Assembly (NCBI GenBank): GCA_028279885.1
Contig: JANQMX010000087.1
Span: forward strand, 1-47,885
Length of the DNA: 47,885 bases
Source: Rhodovibrionaceae bacterium
GTDB lineage: Bacteria; Pseudomonadota; Alphaproteobacteria; Kiloniellales; DSM-21159
Reading direction: 5' to 3'
Under the pieces are notes generated by a model that was given only the letters and a program-made list of their open reading frames with translations, had not been told where the DNA came from and searched no databases. Both the position numbers and the translations under genes were made by a program. Positions within the stretch are counted from its first letter, which is position 1. Each line of letters begins with the position of its first letter. Shown piece after piece: positions 40,770 to 47,885 of the stretch.

Positions 40770-42025
40770 CAGCCCAACCTCAAGTCCCGGACGCCGACCA
40801 ATCGGCTGTAGATCGAGAAGAAGATGGCGACACCGACCATGAGCAGCAGGCTCAGAGCCCCCGCCATCCCCCAGTTGACGGCCGTGCTCGCATTGAAGGC
40901 GATGAACTGGCTCAGCATCTGGTCCGACGGGCCGCCCACGAGCGCCGGCGTGATGTAGAAGCCAAGCGTCAGGATGAAGACGAGGAGAATCCCTGCGCCG
41001 GCTCCCGGCAGCGTCTGAGGCAAGTAGACCTTCAGGAAGGCGGTGATCGGCGTGGCGCCGAGAGAGGCGGCCGCTTTCATGTGCGTCGGCGAGATGCCTT
41101 TCATCACGCTGAACAGCGGCAGCACCATGAACGGCAGCATGATGTGAACCAGCGCGATATAAACGCCCAACCTATTGCGGATGAGCTGAACCGGCTCGTC
41201 CCATAATCCAATCCATATCGCCAAGTCGTTCACAACGCCTTGGTTCTGAAGAAGAACCAACCAAGCGGTCGTTCGAACCAGAAGCGACGTCCAGAACGGA
41301 AGCAGAAGCAGGAGGAGAAGAAGGTTGCTGTACTTCGTCGGTATCGTGGCCAGGAGATAGGCGATCGGATAGCCGAGAAAGAGGCAGATCGTCACGACGA
41401 CAAAGCTGATCCAAGCCGTCCGTGCCAGGACCGTCAGATAGATCGATCTCTCAGGTGGCTTCTCGACGATCTCGCCGTCCGGATTGAATTGATGATCGAC
41501 CGCGGCAAGCAGGTACTCGACGGTATAGGGCGTGGAAGCCTGTTTCAGTGCCGCCCAATAGCGCCGTTCGCCCCAACGCTTGTCCAATGCCGTGAGCTCG
41601 GCCAGCAGATCGGGGCTGTCCTGGGGCGGCATTCGCCGCGCGGTTTTCAGCAACAGGCTTCTGAACCCGCTGATGCTGAAGTTCAGCCGCTTTCCGACAC
41701 GTGCGAGCGTCCGGTTCTCGTGGGCCGTCAGAACGTCCGCCGCGAACGTCCTGACGAGCGAGTCCGGCGGCGTCCCATCGCTGTCCCATGCCTGCAGCGC
41801 GGCCGCAAGATCCGGCATCATGTCCCGGAGTTCCGGGTTCTCCACGGAGAGGAAAAGTGTCCGCGCGATCGGAACCACAAAGGTAACGGCAAGGAACAAG
41901 AACAAGGGAGCGATCAATACCAACGCCCAGATCTTCTTGGAGCGCTCCGCCCGGCGCAGTTGGACCTGCAACTCGGCCGAGCCTGGGGCGAATGCAGCTG
42001 TTGGGTTGGCAACCTTGGCAAACAT
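40769..42025 (-). CDS. Polyamine-type ABC permease (PotB family) with long periplasmic insert
   Basis: A 418-residue permease; most PotB proteins have about 280-300. The first span is IWALVLIAPLFLFLAVTFVVPIARTLFLS. A region of about 140 residues then follows (ENPELRDMMPDL to PPERSIYLTVLA) before the second span, so the extra mass is periplasmic. The EAA loop is HMKAAASLGATPITAFLKVYLPQTLPG. ATG 42025 is used; the in-phase frame reaches 42094, but that part lies over the hairpin. Confidence 0.9.
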   Translation of the reverse strand: MFAKVANPTAAFAPGSAELQVQLRRAERSKKIWALVLIAPLFLFLAVTFVVPIARTLFLSVENPELRDMMPDLAAALQAWDSDGTPPDSLVRTFAADVLTAHENRTLARVGKRLNFSISGFRSLLLKTARRMPPQDSPDLLAELTALDKRWGERRYWAALKQASTPYTVEYLLAAVDHQFNPDGEIVEKPPERSIYLTVLARTAWISFVVVTICLFLGYPIAYLLATIPTKYSNLLLLLLLLPFWTSLLVRTTAWLVLLQNQGVVNDLAIWIGLWDEPVQLIRNRLGVYIALVHIMLPFMVLPLFSVMKGISPTHMKAAASLGATPITAFLKVYLPQTLPGAGAGILLVFILTLGFYITPALVGGPSDQMLSQFIAFNASTAVNWGMAGALSLLLMVGVAIFFSIYSRLVGVRDLRLG

Positions 42026-42062
42026 GGTCTCTACACAAAGCCTTGCGTGCTCTTCCTGGAAC

Positions 42063-42092
42063 GAGAGAGGGGCAAGCTCTTGCCCCTCTCTC
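42063..42092 (-). promoter_or_regulatory. Intercistronic hairpin after binding-protein gene
   Basis: Perfect 14-base arms, GAGAGAGGGGCAAG (42063-42076) and CTTGCCCCTCTCTC (42079-42092), with two bases between them. It lies between the receptor and PotB-type genes. No T-run follows. Confidence 0.78.
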
Positions 42093-42121
42093 ATCCGGGA
42101 CCAGTAGTTGACAGGGAGAAA

Positions 42122-43180
42122 CTACTGGGCGAGCCAGACGTTGAAGCGCTCCGTCAGCGACTCTCTGTTGTCGGCCCAGAACTGCGTATCCGTCTTGAAC
42201 CAACGGACGGTGTTATCCGGCGCCGTGGGAAGATGCGGCAGGATGTCCGGATTGACGTACTCGACCGCAGCCGTCCGGAGCGGGCCATACGACACGTAGT
42301 TGGTTTGATCGCCCATACGTTCGGGACGAGAGGCGAACTTGATGAACTCAAGGGCAAGGTCGGCTTCCGGATGTCCCTTCGGAATCACCCAGAAGTCGAA
42401 ATCCATTGCTTGACTGTCCCAAACGATCTCGAAGTTCTGTCCGTCGTTCACGATTGCGGTGTAGATGCGCCCGTTCGCAGCCGACGACATCGCGACTTCC
42501 TTGTCCGCCAGAAGCTGCGGCGGTTGCGCGCTCGTTTCGTACCAAAGGACGTGAGGCCTCAGCTCGTCCAGCTTCGCGAGCGCGCGGGCAAGCCCTTCCT
42601 CCGTCCCTAGGACCTCGTAGATCTCGTCCAGAGGAACACCGTCCGCGACGAGCGCGTACTCCAGGTTCCACTTCGGCGATTTCCGGAGACCACGCTTGCC
42701 CGGGAACTTTTCGACGTTCCAGAAATCCGCCCAGTTCTGAGGACCGCCATCCGGGAACTGATCCTTGTCGTAGGCGAACACGAAGGACCAGCTGATGTTC
42801 CCGACGCCGCATTCGTGCGCTGCGCCCTCGAGGAAATCCTCCGGTCCGAAGCCAAGCGCAGTGTAGTCGATCTTCTCCCAAAGGCCTTCATCACAGCCCG
42901 CGACCAGCTGTCCGGACTCTGCGTCGATGACGTGTGTCTGATAGTTCCCCGTGTCCACCATTGCGCGCACTCTGGCCAGGTCGCCGTTCCATTCATCTTC
43001 AAGAACCGTCTTGCCTGTTTCGGCCATGAAGGGCTCATGGAAGGCTTTGCGTTGGCTCTCGCTGTAGGATCCGCCCCACGAGGTGACGGTGATCGTATCG
43101 GCTGCATCAGCGGAGATGGTCCCGCCGAAACCGGCGGCGACGGAGACCGCAAGAACGGTTGAGAGTTGTCTCAGCTTCAT
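42122..43180 (-). CDS. Polyamine-type ABC substrate-binding protein (PotD-like)
   Basis: A 352-residue receptor. The signal peptide (TVLAVSVAAGFGGTISADA) precedes ADTITVTSWGGSYSESQRKAF. The PotD/family 1 pattern ITVTSWGGxYxE, GNLIxxx-type strands and HPEADLALEFIKFASRPE are visible. It follows the ATPase gene after 93 bases and precedes the permeases. The ligand may be a polyamine, opine or guanidino compound. Confidence 0.92.
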   Translation of the reverse strand: MKLRQLSTVLAVSVAAGFGGTISADAADTITVTSWGGSYSESQRKAFHEPFMAETGKTVLEDEWNGDLARVRAMVDTGNYQTHVIDAESGQLVAGCDEGLWEKIDYTALGFGPEDFLEGAAHECGVGNISWSFVFAYDKDQFPDGGPQNWADFWNVEKFPGKRGLRKSPKWNLEYALVADGVPLDEIYEVLGTEEGLARALAKLDELRPHVLWYETSAQPPQLLADKEVAMSSAANGRIYTAIVNDGQNFEIVWDSQAMDFDFWVIPKGHPEADLALEFIKFASRPERMGDQTNYVSYGPLRTAAVEYVNPDILPHLPTAPDNTVRWFKTDTQFWADNRESLTERFNVWLAQ

Positions 43181-43273
43181 CGTAGTGCTCCCTGTGTTTG
43201 CTTGGTGAGATTTCGGGGCAAAGACATCCGTTGAAGTCGCGCCTGCCTGACATGCCCTCTCACCTCTTTCACT

Positions 43274-44368
43274 TCATTCCGGCGCATCGAGTAGTGCCCG
43301 GCAGTCGTGGGCCATCCAGGCAACCTCGCAGGGTTGCCCGACCTCATAGGGGCCGCTGCATAGCTGTCGGGGAATCTTGACTATGAACTGGTCGTTCTCG
43401 GCGATGCGCACACGTATGCGCAGATGATCGCCGTGGTAGATCGTCTCCAAGACCTGCGTGGTCAGCCTGTTGTCGTAACCCACATCGATGGGGTCGACCG
43501 CGACCACTTCGGGTCTGACAGAAACCGCCGAGCGCGAGCCTGCAAGGAGTCCAGGCACGCTCGTCGCCAGCATCGTGACGCCACCGTCGACCGACACGCG
43601 GCACAGGTTCCCGGATACCTCCTCGACCTGGCCGGTGAAGCGGTTGTTCTCGCCTATGAACTGGGCAACGAAAGCGTTCTCGGGCTTCTCATAGAGATGC
43701 TCGGGTGTGTCGAGCTGCTGAATCTTTCCATCGTTGAAGACGGCGACCCGGTCGGACATCGTCAAGGCTTCGTCTTGATCATGCGTTACGTAGACGAACG
43801 TCGCTCCGACCGACTGGTGGATGTGCTTGAGTTCGAGCTGCATCTGCTCACGCAATTGCTTGTCGAGCGCGCCGAGCGGCTCATCCATCAGAACAAGCGA
43901 CGGCTGGTAGACGAGCGATCTCGCCACGGCGACACGCTGCTGCTGTCCGCCGGATAGCTGAGCGGGGCGCCGGGTCGCGAACTCCGCGAGTTGAACCATC
44001 TCCAATGCCCGCCGGATCCGCGCACTCGCCTCCGATGCACTGACACCGCGAGCCTGCAGCGGGAATGCCAAGTTCTCCTCGACGGTCATGTGCGGAAACA
44101 GCGCGTAGTTCTGAAACACCATTCCGATGCTGCGCTTGTAGGGAGGAACGTTCGTCAGCGAGCGGCCGTCCAGGTTGATCTCGCCGCTTGTCGGAACCTC
44201 GAAGCCGGCAAGCATCATGAGCGTGGTGGTCTTCCCCGACCCCGAGGGCCCGAGAAGCGTCAAGAACTCTCCGCTGTGTATCGCGAGGTCGAGGCCGTCC
44301 ACGACCAGAGCCTGACCATCATACGTCTTCGAGACGCCGCGAAACTGAACGGATGCACCAAGTGTCAT
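43274..44368 (-). CDS. Polyamine-type ABC ATPase (PotA family)
   Basis: A 364-residue ATPase starting at ATG 44368 (MTLGASVQFRGV). Walker A GPSGSGKTT, Q-loop VFQNYALFPHMTVEENLAFPL, signature LSGGQQQRVAVARSL, Walker B LVLMDEPLGALD and H-loop YVTHDQDEAL are present. The TOBE domain closes the protein. It is the first gene of the six-gene operon that runs down to 37994. A palindrome at 44436-44451 lies in its promoter region. Confidence 0.94.
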   Translation of the reverse strand: MTLGASVQFRGVSKTYDGQALVVDGLDLAIHSGEFLTLLGPSGSGKTTTLMMLAGFEVPTSGEINLDGRSLTNVPPYKRSIGMVFQNYALFPHMTVEENLAFPLQARGVSASEASARIRRALEMVQLAEFATRRPAQLSGGQQQRVAVARSLVYQPSLVLMDEPLGALDKQLREQMQLELKHIHQSVGATFVYVTHDQDEALTMSDRVAVFNDGKIQQLDTPEHLYEKPENAFVAQFIGENNRFTGQVEEVSGNLCRVSVDGGVTMLATSVPGLLAGSRSAVSVRPEVVAVDPIDVGYDNRLTTQVLETIYHGDHLRIRVRIAENDQFIVKIPRQLCSGPYEVGQPCEVAWMAHDCRALLDAPE

Positions 44369-44803
44369 GCGGAAAACGGCCCTGTTCGAAGTCTTCTGAG
44401 AGACAGGGCGTGAGCCCAATCTCTTGTTCGTTGCCTATCTGTATACAGATAATAAACAGCAAGGGTCAAGCCGTTTGGCAGAAAAAGTCTTTGGAAATGG
44501 GCTTACGTACCCATCGAGAAGGCATGCAGGTCGAAAGAGATACTACTTCCGATAAAACACCGCAGATCCAGAAGACTCTCATAAATTCATACAAAGCATT
44601 GTTATTACGAAACTATTGTCGCACATCTCCGCTCGCAATCATGTATACACCAGCCGCTTCCTCGAAATGGATTTTCCCGTGAGACGATTGTCGCCATGTG
44701 CAGGCCATTCTTTGAGCTCTGCAAAACCCCTGCACAATCTCGTTGCTGATGATCTCTCGAATTGATATTGCTGTATGCAGCTTACGGAAACACAGGATCC
44801 GAG
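44369..44803. other. Divergent regulatory region, polyamine-type operon / GntR gene
   Basis: About 435 AT-rich bases with no gene. It contains two sites with a GTATAC core, 44436-44451 (16-base perfect palindrome) and 44642-44649, which fit FadR-type GntR binding. Promoters for both directions are expected here. Confidence 0.6.
44436..44451. promoter_or_regulatory. Candidate GntR (FCD-type) operator
   Basis: TATCTGTATACAGATA is a perfect 16-base palindrome with a GTATAC centre, 68 bases upstream of the PotA-type start. A shorter TGTATACA site is at 44642-44649. The divergent FCD-type GntR protein is the likely ligand. Confidence 0.6.
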
Positions 44804-45556
44804 ATGCCGCGAAGCAATCGCCGAACAGGCGCTGATGGGGACGACCCCGTCAACAAAGGAACACGCGAACCCTGGGGCCCAACCAAACGGCTCTCCAGTT
44901 CCATCTACGAAGAGGTTCGCGAGCGCATTTGTTTGATGCGCTACCCGCCGGGTAGCGTTCTGCGGGAAGTCGAGCTGGCCGGCGAGTTTGGCGTCAGCCG
45001 AACGCCAATACGGCAGGTTCTGCAAAAACTGGAATCCGAAGGATTCGTCGAGGCCAAGAACGGCGTCGGCACCATTGTCACCGGATTCGACTTCTTAGCG
45101 ATGCGGGACATCTACGAGCTGAGGCTGAAGCTGGCTGAACTGATCGGCCAACTCTCCCCGAACCCCTGTCTGGACTCCCATTGCCGCCAGATGGAGGCGC
45201 TGCTGGAGCGGGCGCGTCGGATCAGGGCAAAGCAGGACACCGAGGAATTCTGGCGAATCAACCATGAGCGCCAGAGCATCATTCGCGCCCTGATTGGGAA
45301 CGTGGCGCTCCGCGAACTCTATGACCGTTACTACTACCTGACGGCCCGCGTCTGGTTTCAGGTCGTCGAGGCCATGTGGGATGATCAGGTCGACGCCCTC
45401 TGCACCGAACTGAACGACCTGCTTCGCGCCATGCGAGCAGGCGACACACAGGCAGTGGCCTACGTCGAGCGAAACCACCTCAGCTACTACATGGCCTTGA
45501 TCGGCCGATATGTCAGCGGCGCCGACAGGTCCGTCAGCGCCATGGCGAAACGCTGA
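44804..45556 (+). CDS. GntR-family transcriptional regulator, FCD-type
   Basis: A 250-residue regulator. The winged helix is about residues 30-95 (SIYEEVRERICLMRYPPGSVLREVELAGEFGVSRTPIRQVLQKLESEGFVEAKNGVGTIV). The helical FCD ligand domain follows, from AMRDIYELRLKLAELIG. ATG 44804 is used; an earlier in-frame start at 44762 lies in the promoter region. It is divergent from the ABC operon and precedes a DAO gene by 51 bases, so it probably controls both. Confidence 0.9.
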   Translation: MPRSNRRTGADGDDPVNKGTREPWGPTKRLSSSIYEEVRERICLMRYPPGSVLREVELAGEFGVSRTPIRQVLQKLESEGFVEAKNGVGTIVTGFDFLAMRDIYELRLKLAELIGQLSPNPCLDSHCRQMEALLERARRIRAKQDTEEFWRINHERQSIIRALIGNVALRELYDRYYYLTARVWFQVVEAMWDDQVDALCTELNDLLRAMRAGDTQAVAYVERNHLSYYMALIGRYVSGADRSVSAMAKR

Positions 45557-45607
45557 GTCCTGTCTGATCGACGTTCGCCGCAAACAGCTCACCTGAAGAC
45601 GCAAGGC

Positions 45608-46960
45608 ATGCCCGAAGCCGATACATTGTGGCAGGCACCGGTCCCTGCGGCCGTTCGTTCGACGGAGAGCTTCCCCGCCAGAGCGGATGTGGTCGTCGTG
45701 GGCGGTGGTATCGCAGGCGCAAGCACGGCGTTCTGGCTCTCTCGGCGCGGCATCCGGACCGTTCTCTGCGAGAAAGGAGTCGTGGGCGGCGAACAATCGA
45801 GCCGCAATTGGGGTTGGGTCCGGAAGATGGGGAGGGATCCGAGAGAACTCCCCTTGATGCTCGAGAGCGAACGGATCTGGCGAGACTTGGACAAGCTTGT
45901 CGAAGCCGATGTCGGATATCGCCGGTCCGGCGTCGTCTACCTTTGTGACTCGCAGGATGAGTTGGAACGGCGCGAAAGCTGGCTGACGCATGCCGAACCC
46001 TTTCAGCTCGACACGAAAGTCATCGGAGGAGCCCAGTTGGAGGCTGTCCTGCCCGGAAGCGGAGATGCCTGGGCTGGTGCGCTCTACACCGAAAGCGATG
46101 GTCGCGGCGAACCCCAACTCGCGGCTCCGGCGTTGGCACGAGCGGCGCAGGACAATGGGGCTTCGGTGCTCACCCAGTGTGCGGTCCGCGGCGTCGAGAC
46201 GACGGCGGGACGCATCTCGGGGGTCGTCACGGAGAGGGGCGGAATTTCGTGCGACGCCGTCGTTGTAGCCGGAGGCGCCTGGTCCAGCCTGTTCTGCAAA
46301 AGACAAGGCATGCGCTTGCCGCAACTGAAAGTCCTGGCCTCGGTCACCCGCGTCGAACCGCTTCATGAAGGCCCGGAGGCTGCCGCCCTGGGTCCGGGCT
46401 TCGCTTTCCGGCGAAGACAGGACGGCGGCTATTCCGTCGCGAACGGCAGTGCGAACATCGCGGACATCGTGCCGGACAGCTTCCGTTTCGGGCTCGAATT
46501 CCTGCCGGTTCTCCGGATCGAATGGCGGCACCTAAAGCTCAGGTTCGGCCGACGGTTCATTGACGAACTGCGCCTCGGCCGACCTTGGTCGCTGGACGAG
46601 ATCTCGCCGTTCGAGCGGGTCCGCGTGTTGAACCCCTATCCCGACGACTCTGCGGTGGAGTCGGCGCTTTCCGGCCTCGCACGGTTCTTTCCCGCTTTCA
46701 AAGGGGCAAAGTCATCGAACCGTTGGGCGGGACTCATAGATGCGACACCGGACGCCTTGCCCGTCATATCCGCCGTCGATGCGCTCGACGGCCTCTTCCT
46801 CTGCACCGGGTTCTCAGGTCATGGGTTTGGCATCGGTCCTGGCGCCGGCCGTCTCATGGCCGATCTCGTCGTGGGCGAGGCTCCGCTGGTCGACCCCAGC
46901 CCGTTCCGATTCGAGAGATTTTCGGACGGTCGTCCGCCAATGCCGATGACAGGGCTGTAA
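45608..46960 (+). CDS. FAD-dependent amine/amino-acid oxidoreductase, DAO family (copy 2)
   Basis: A 450-residue DAO-type flavoenzyme, paralog of the protein at 36640. It has the Rossmann motif VVVVGGGIAGASTAFWLSRRG, the block SSRNWGWVRKMGRDPRELPL, the QDGGYSVANGSANIADIVPDSFR segment and the C-terminal STGFSGHGFGIGPGAGRLMADL-type FAD contact. It is downstream of the GntR gene in the same direction. It likely oxidizes the secondary amine or amino acid released from the compound imported by the divergent ABC operon. Confidence 0.9.
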   Translation: MPEADTLWQAPVPAAVRSTESFPARADVVVVGGGIAGASTAFWLSRRGIRTVLCEKGVVGGEQSSRNWGWVRKMGRDPRELPLMLESERIWRDLDKLVEADVGYRRSGVVYLCDSQDELERRESWLTHAEPFQLDTKVIGGAQLEAVLPGSGDAWAGALYTESDGRGEPQLAAPALARAAQDNGASVLTQCAVRGVETTAGRISGVVTERGGISCDAVVVAGGAWSSLFCKRQGMRLPQLKVLASVTRVEPLHEGPEAAALGPGFAFRRRQDGGYSVANGSANIADIVPDSFRFGLEFLPVLRIEWRHLKLRFGRRFIDELRLGRPWSLDEISPFERVRVLNPYPDDSAVESALSGLARFFPAFKGAKSSNRWAGLIDATPDALPVISAVDALDGLFLCTGFSGHGFGIGPGAGRLMADLVVGEAPLVDPSPFRFERFSDGRPPMPMTGL

Positions 46961-47019
46961 ACCGCCACTTGTTGGTCTGGCTCATACAGCCTCATCCGAC
47001 AGCGCCTCCATATGACAGA

Positions 47020-47885
47020 TCACTTCAGATATCGGCGCTCGACATCCTTGACCACATCCATGTCCTGCAGGCGGAAGATCTCGCCGACCGGCACGATGTC
47101 CTTGTCGACCTCCTGAATGCCGCCCTCGGCGAGAATACGCCGGTAGACGTCCTGGATTGCCGTGACTGCCGCGCGGACCGTGTGATTGCCCCAGACCACC
47201 ATGCCGACCTTGCCGGTCGCCCTCATCCGTTCGACGGTCATTTCGGGGTAGGCCGTCGGGACCAAGACCAGCGGCACCGCACCACTCCAGGCCGCGATGA
47301 AGGCCTCGATCTCCTCCGGCGTCTTCTGCTTGGAGTGGATCAGGATCATGTCGGCGCCGGCCTCGACGTAGGCTTCAGCGCGCTTGAGCGCCTCCGCCTG
47401 GCCAAGCCCGGCGATCAAGGCTTCGACCCGGGCAACGATCAGGAAGTCTTCTGACTGCCGGCTGGCGCAGGCGGCCTCGATCTTGCCCTGGAACGCCTCG
47501 ATGCGCAGCAGGTCCTGGCGTCCGCCCGTGACGAGGCTCGTTACCTTGGGAAAGGACTTGTCCTCGATGACCGCGCAGGCGGCCCTGGCCCGCTCGTATT
47601 CGCGCACCGCATGGACCACGTTGACGGCATTGCCGAAGCCCGTGTCGATGTCGGCGACGATCGGCAGCGACGACCGCGCGGCGATCGCTCGCAGCATCTC
47701 CAGATGCTGCGTCATGGTGATCAGGCTGACGTCGGCCAGGCCGTAGAGCGCCGAAAGCTCGAAGCCCGAGGCCCAGAGGCCATCGAAGCCCGCCTCCTCG
47801 GCCAGCCGGGCCGAAAGCGGGCTGTGCGTCGCCATGATCTGGAGCAGGCCACGCTCGGCCATGAGGGATCGCAGGCCGGCCATCA
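47020..47885 (-). CDS. PEP mutase/isocitrate lyase superfamily, phosphonopyruvate hydrolase-like
   Basis: At least 287 residues; ATG at 47883 is the last possible start inside the window and the true start may be outside. The TIM-barrel motifs are ATHSPLSARLAEEAGFDGLWASGFELSA, DIDTGFGNAVNV (Mg-binding Asp pair), EDKSFPKVTS and ARVEA. In PEP mutase the gating segment reads FPKTNS with an essential Asn; here a Thr (T115) takes that place, as in phosphonopyruvate hydrolase. It may act on phosphonopyruvate or another 2-oxo or 2-hydroxy acid. It converges on the DAO gene, 59 bases away. Confidence 0.82.
   Translation of the reverse strand, partial: MAGLRSLMAERGLLQIMATHSPLSARLAEEAGFDGLWASGFELSALYGLADVSLITMTQHLEMLRAIAARSSLPIVADIDTGFGNAVNVVHAVREYERARAACAVIEDKSFPKVTSLVTGGRQDLLRIEAFQGKIEAACASRQSEDFLIVARVEALIAGLGQAEALKRAEAYVEAGADMILIHSKQKTPEEIEAFIAAWSGAVPLVLVPTAYPEMTVERMRATGKVGMVVWGNHTVRAAVTAIQDVYRRILAEGGIQEVDKDIVPVGEIFRLQDMDVVKDVERRYLK

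Noticed and set aside
1-47885. tRNA, rRNA or riboswitch genes
   Set aside because: No cloverleaf, rRNA segment or known riboswitch core was recognised by eye on either strand; a covariance-model scan would be needed to exclude small RNAs.

Overview
The window is a dense, GC-rich, accessory-type bacterial chromosome segment. It is packed with solute uptake operons (two TRAP systems, a sugar-type ABC, a dipeptide-type ABC and a polyamine-type ABC), each with its own regulator and catabolic enzymes. Gene styles, Tat-dependent sugar-binding protein, codon use and the density of TRAP/ABC modules suggest an alphaproteobacterium, most likely of the Rhizobiales (Hyphomicrobiales) or a near relative. 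This taxonomic call is an inference; no rRNA or tRNA gene is present.

Layout. (1) 1-8.0 kb: a plus-strand catabolic run (HyuB C-terminal part, HyuA, an isochorismatase-fold protein without the catalytic Cys, a fumarate-reductase-like flavoprotein) converges on a minus-strand TRAP transporter operon. (2) 8.5-17.9 kb: a LacI regulator, then an operon of an alkyl-DHAP-synthase-like FAD protein, an FGGY kinase, a MalK-type ATPase, a Tat-exported binding protein, two permeases and a GldA-like dehydrogenase. A perfect 18-bp palindrome sits just after the promoter, and its 14-bp core recurs inside the codons of the binding-protein signal peptide. (3) 17.95-22.6 kb: an island of five small exported cysteine-rich proteins of unknown function plus a lipoprotein, with tandem duplication, palindromes, a 10-bp tandem repeat and an IS6-type transposase fragment at its right edge. 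(4) 22.6-29.5 kb: a dipeptide-type ABC operon with an overlapping metallophosphoesterase gene and a PhnF-like GntR regulator, suggesting uptake of a phosphonate or phosphodiester. (5) 29.7-38.0 kb: IclR and MmgE/PrpD genes, divergent from TRAP, amidase and DAO-type oxidoreductase genes. (6) 38.0-47.0 kb: a minus-strand polyamine-type ABC operon carrying an M24-fold, creatinase-like protein without metal ligands and an alpha/beta hydrolase, divergent from a GntR regulator and a second DAO-type oxidoreductase. (7) 47.0 kb to the end: a PEP mutase/isocitrate lyase superfamily enzyme.

How the parts work together. Each transporter operon imports a small organic compound that the linked enzymes would open: ATP-dependent hydantoin/oxoproline-type hydrolysis, amide hydrolysis, C-N cleavage, and FAD-dependent amine or alcohol oxidation. 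All five genes for periplasmic binding proteins are followed by a strong inverted repeat before the next gene, which should let the binding protein be made in excess.

The least explained part is the cysteine-rich island at 18.0-22.4 kb. It is my main candidate for an undescribed system. What these proteins do cannot be read from the sequence.
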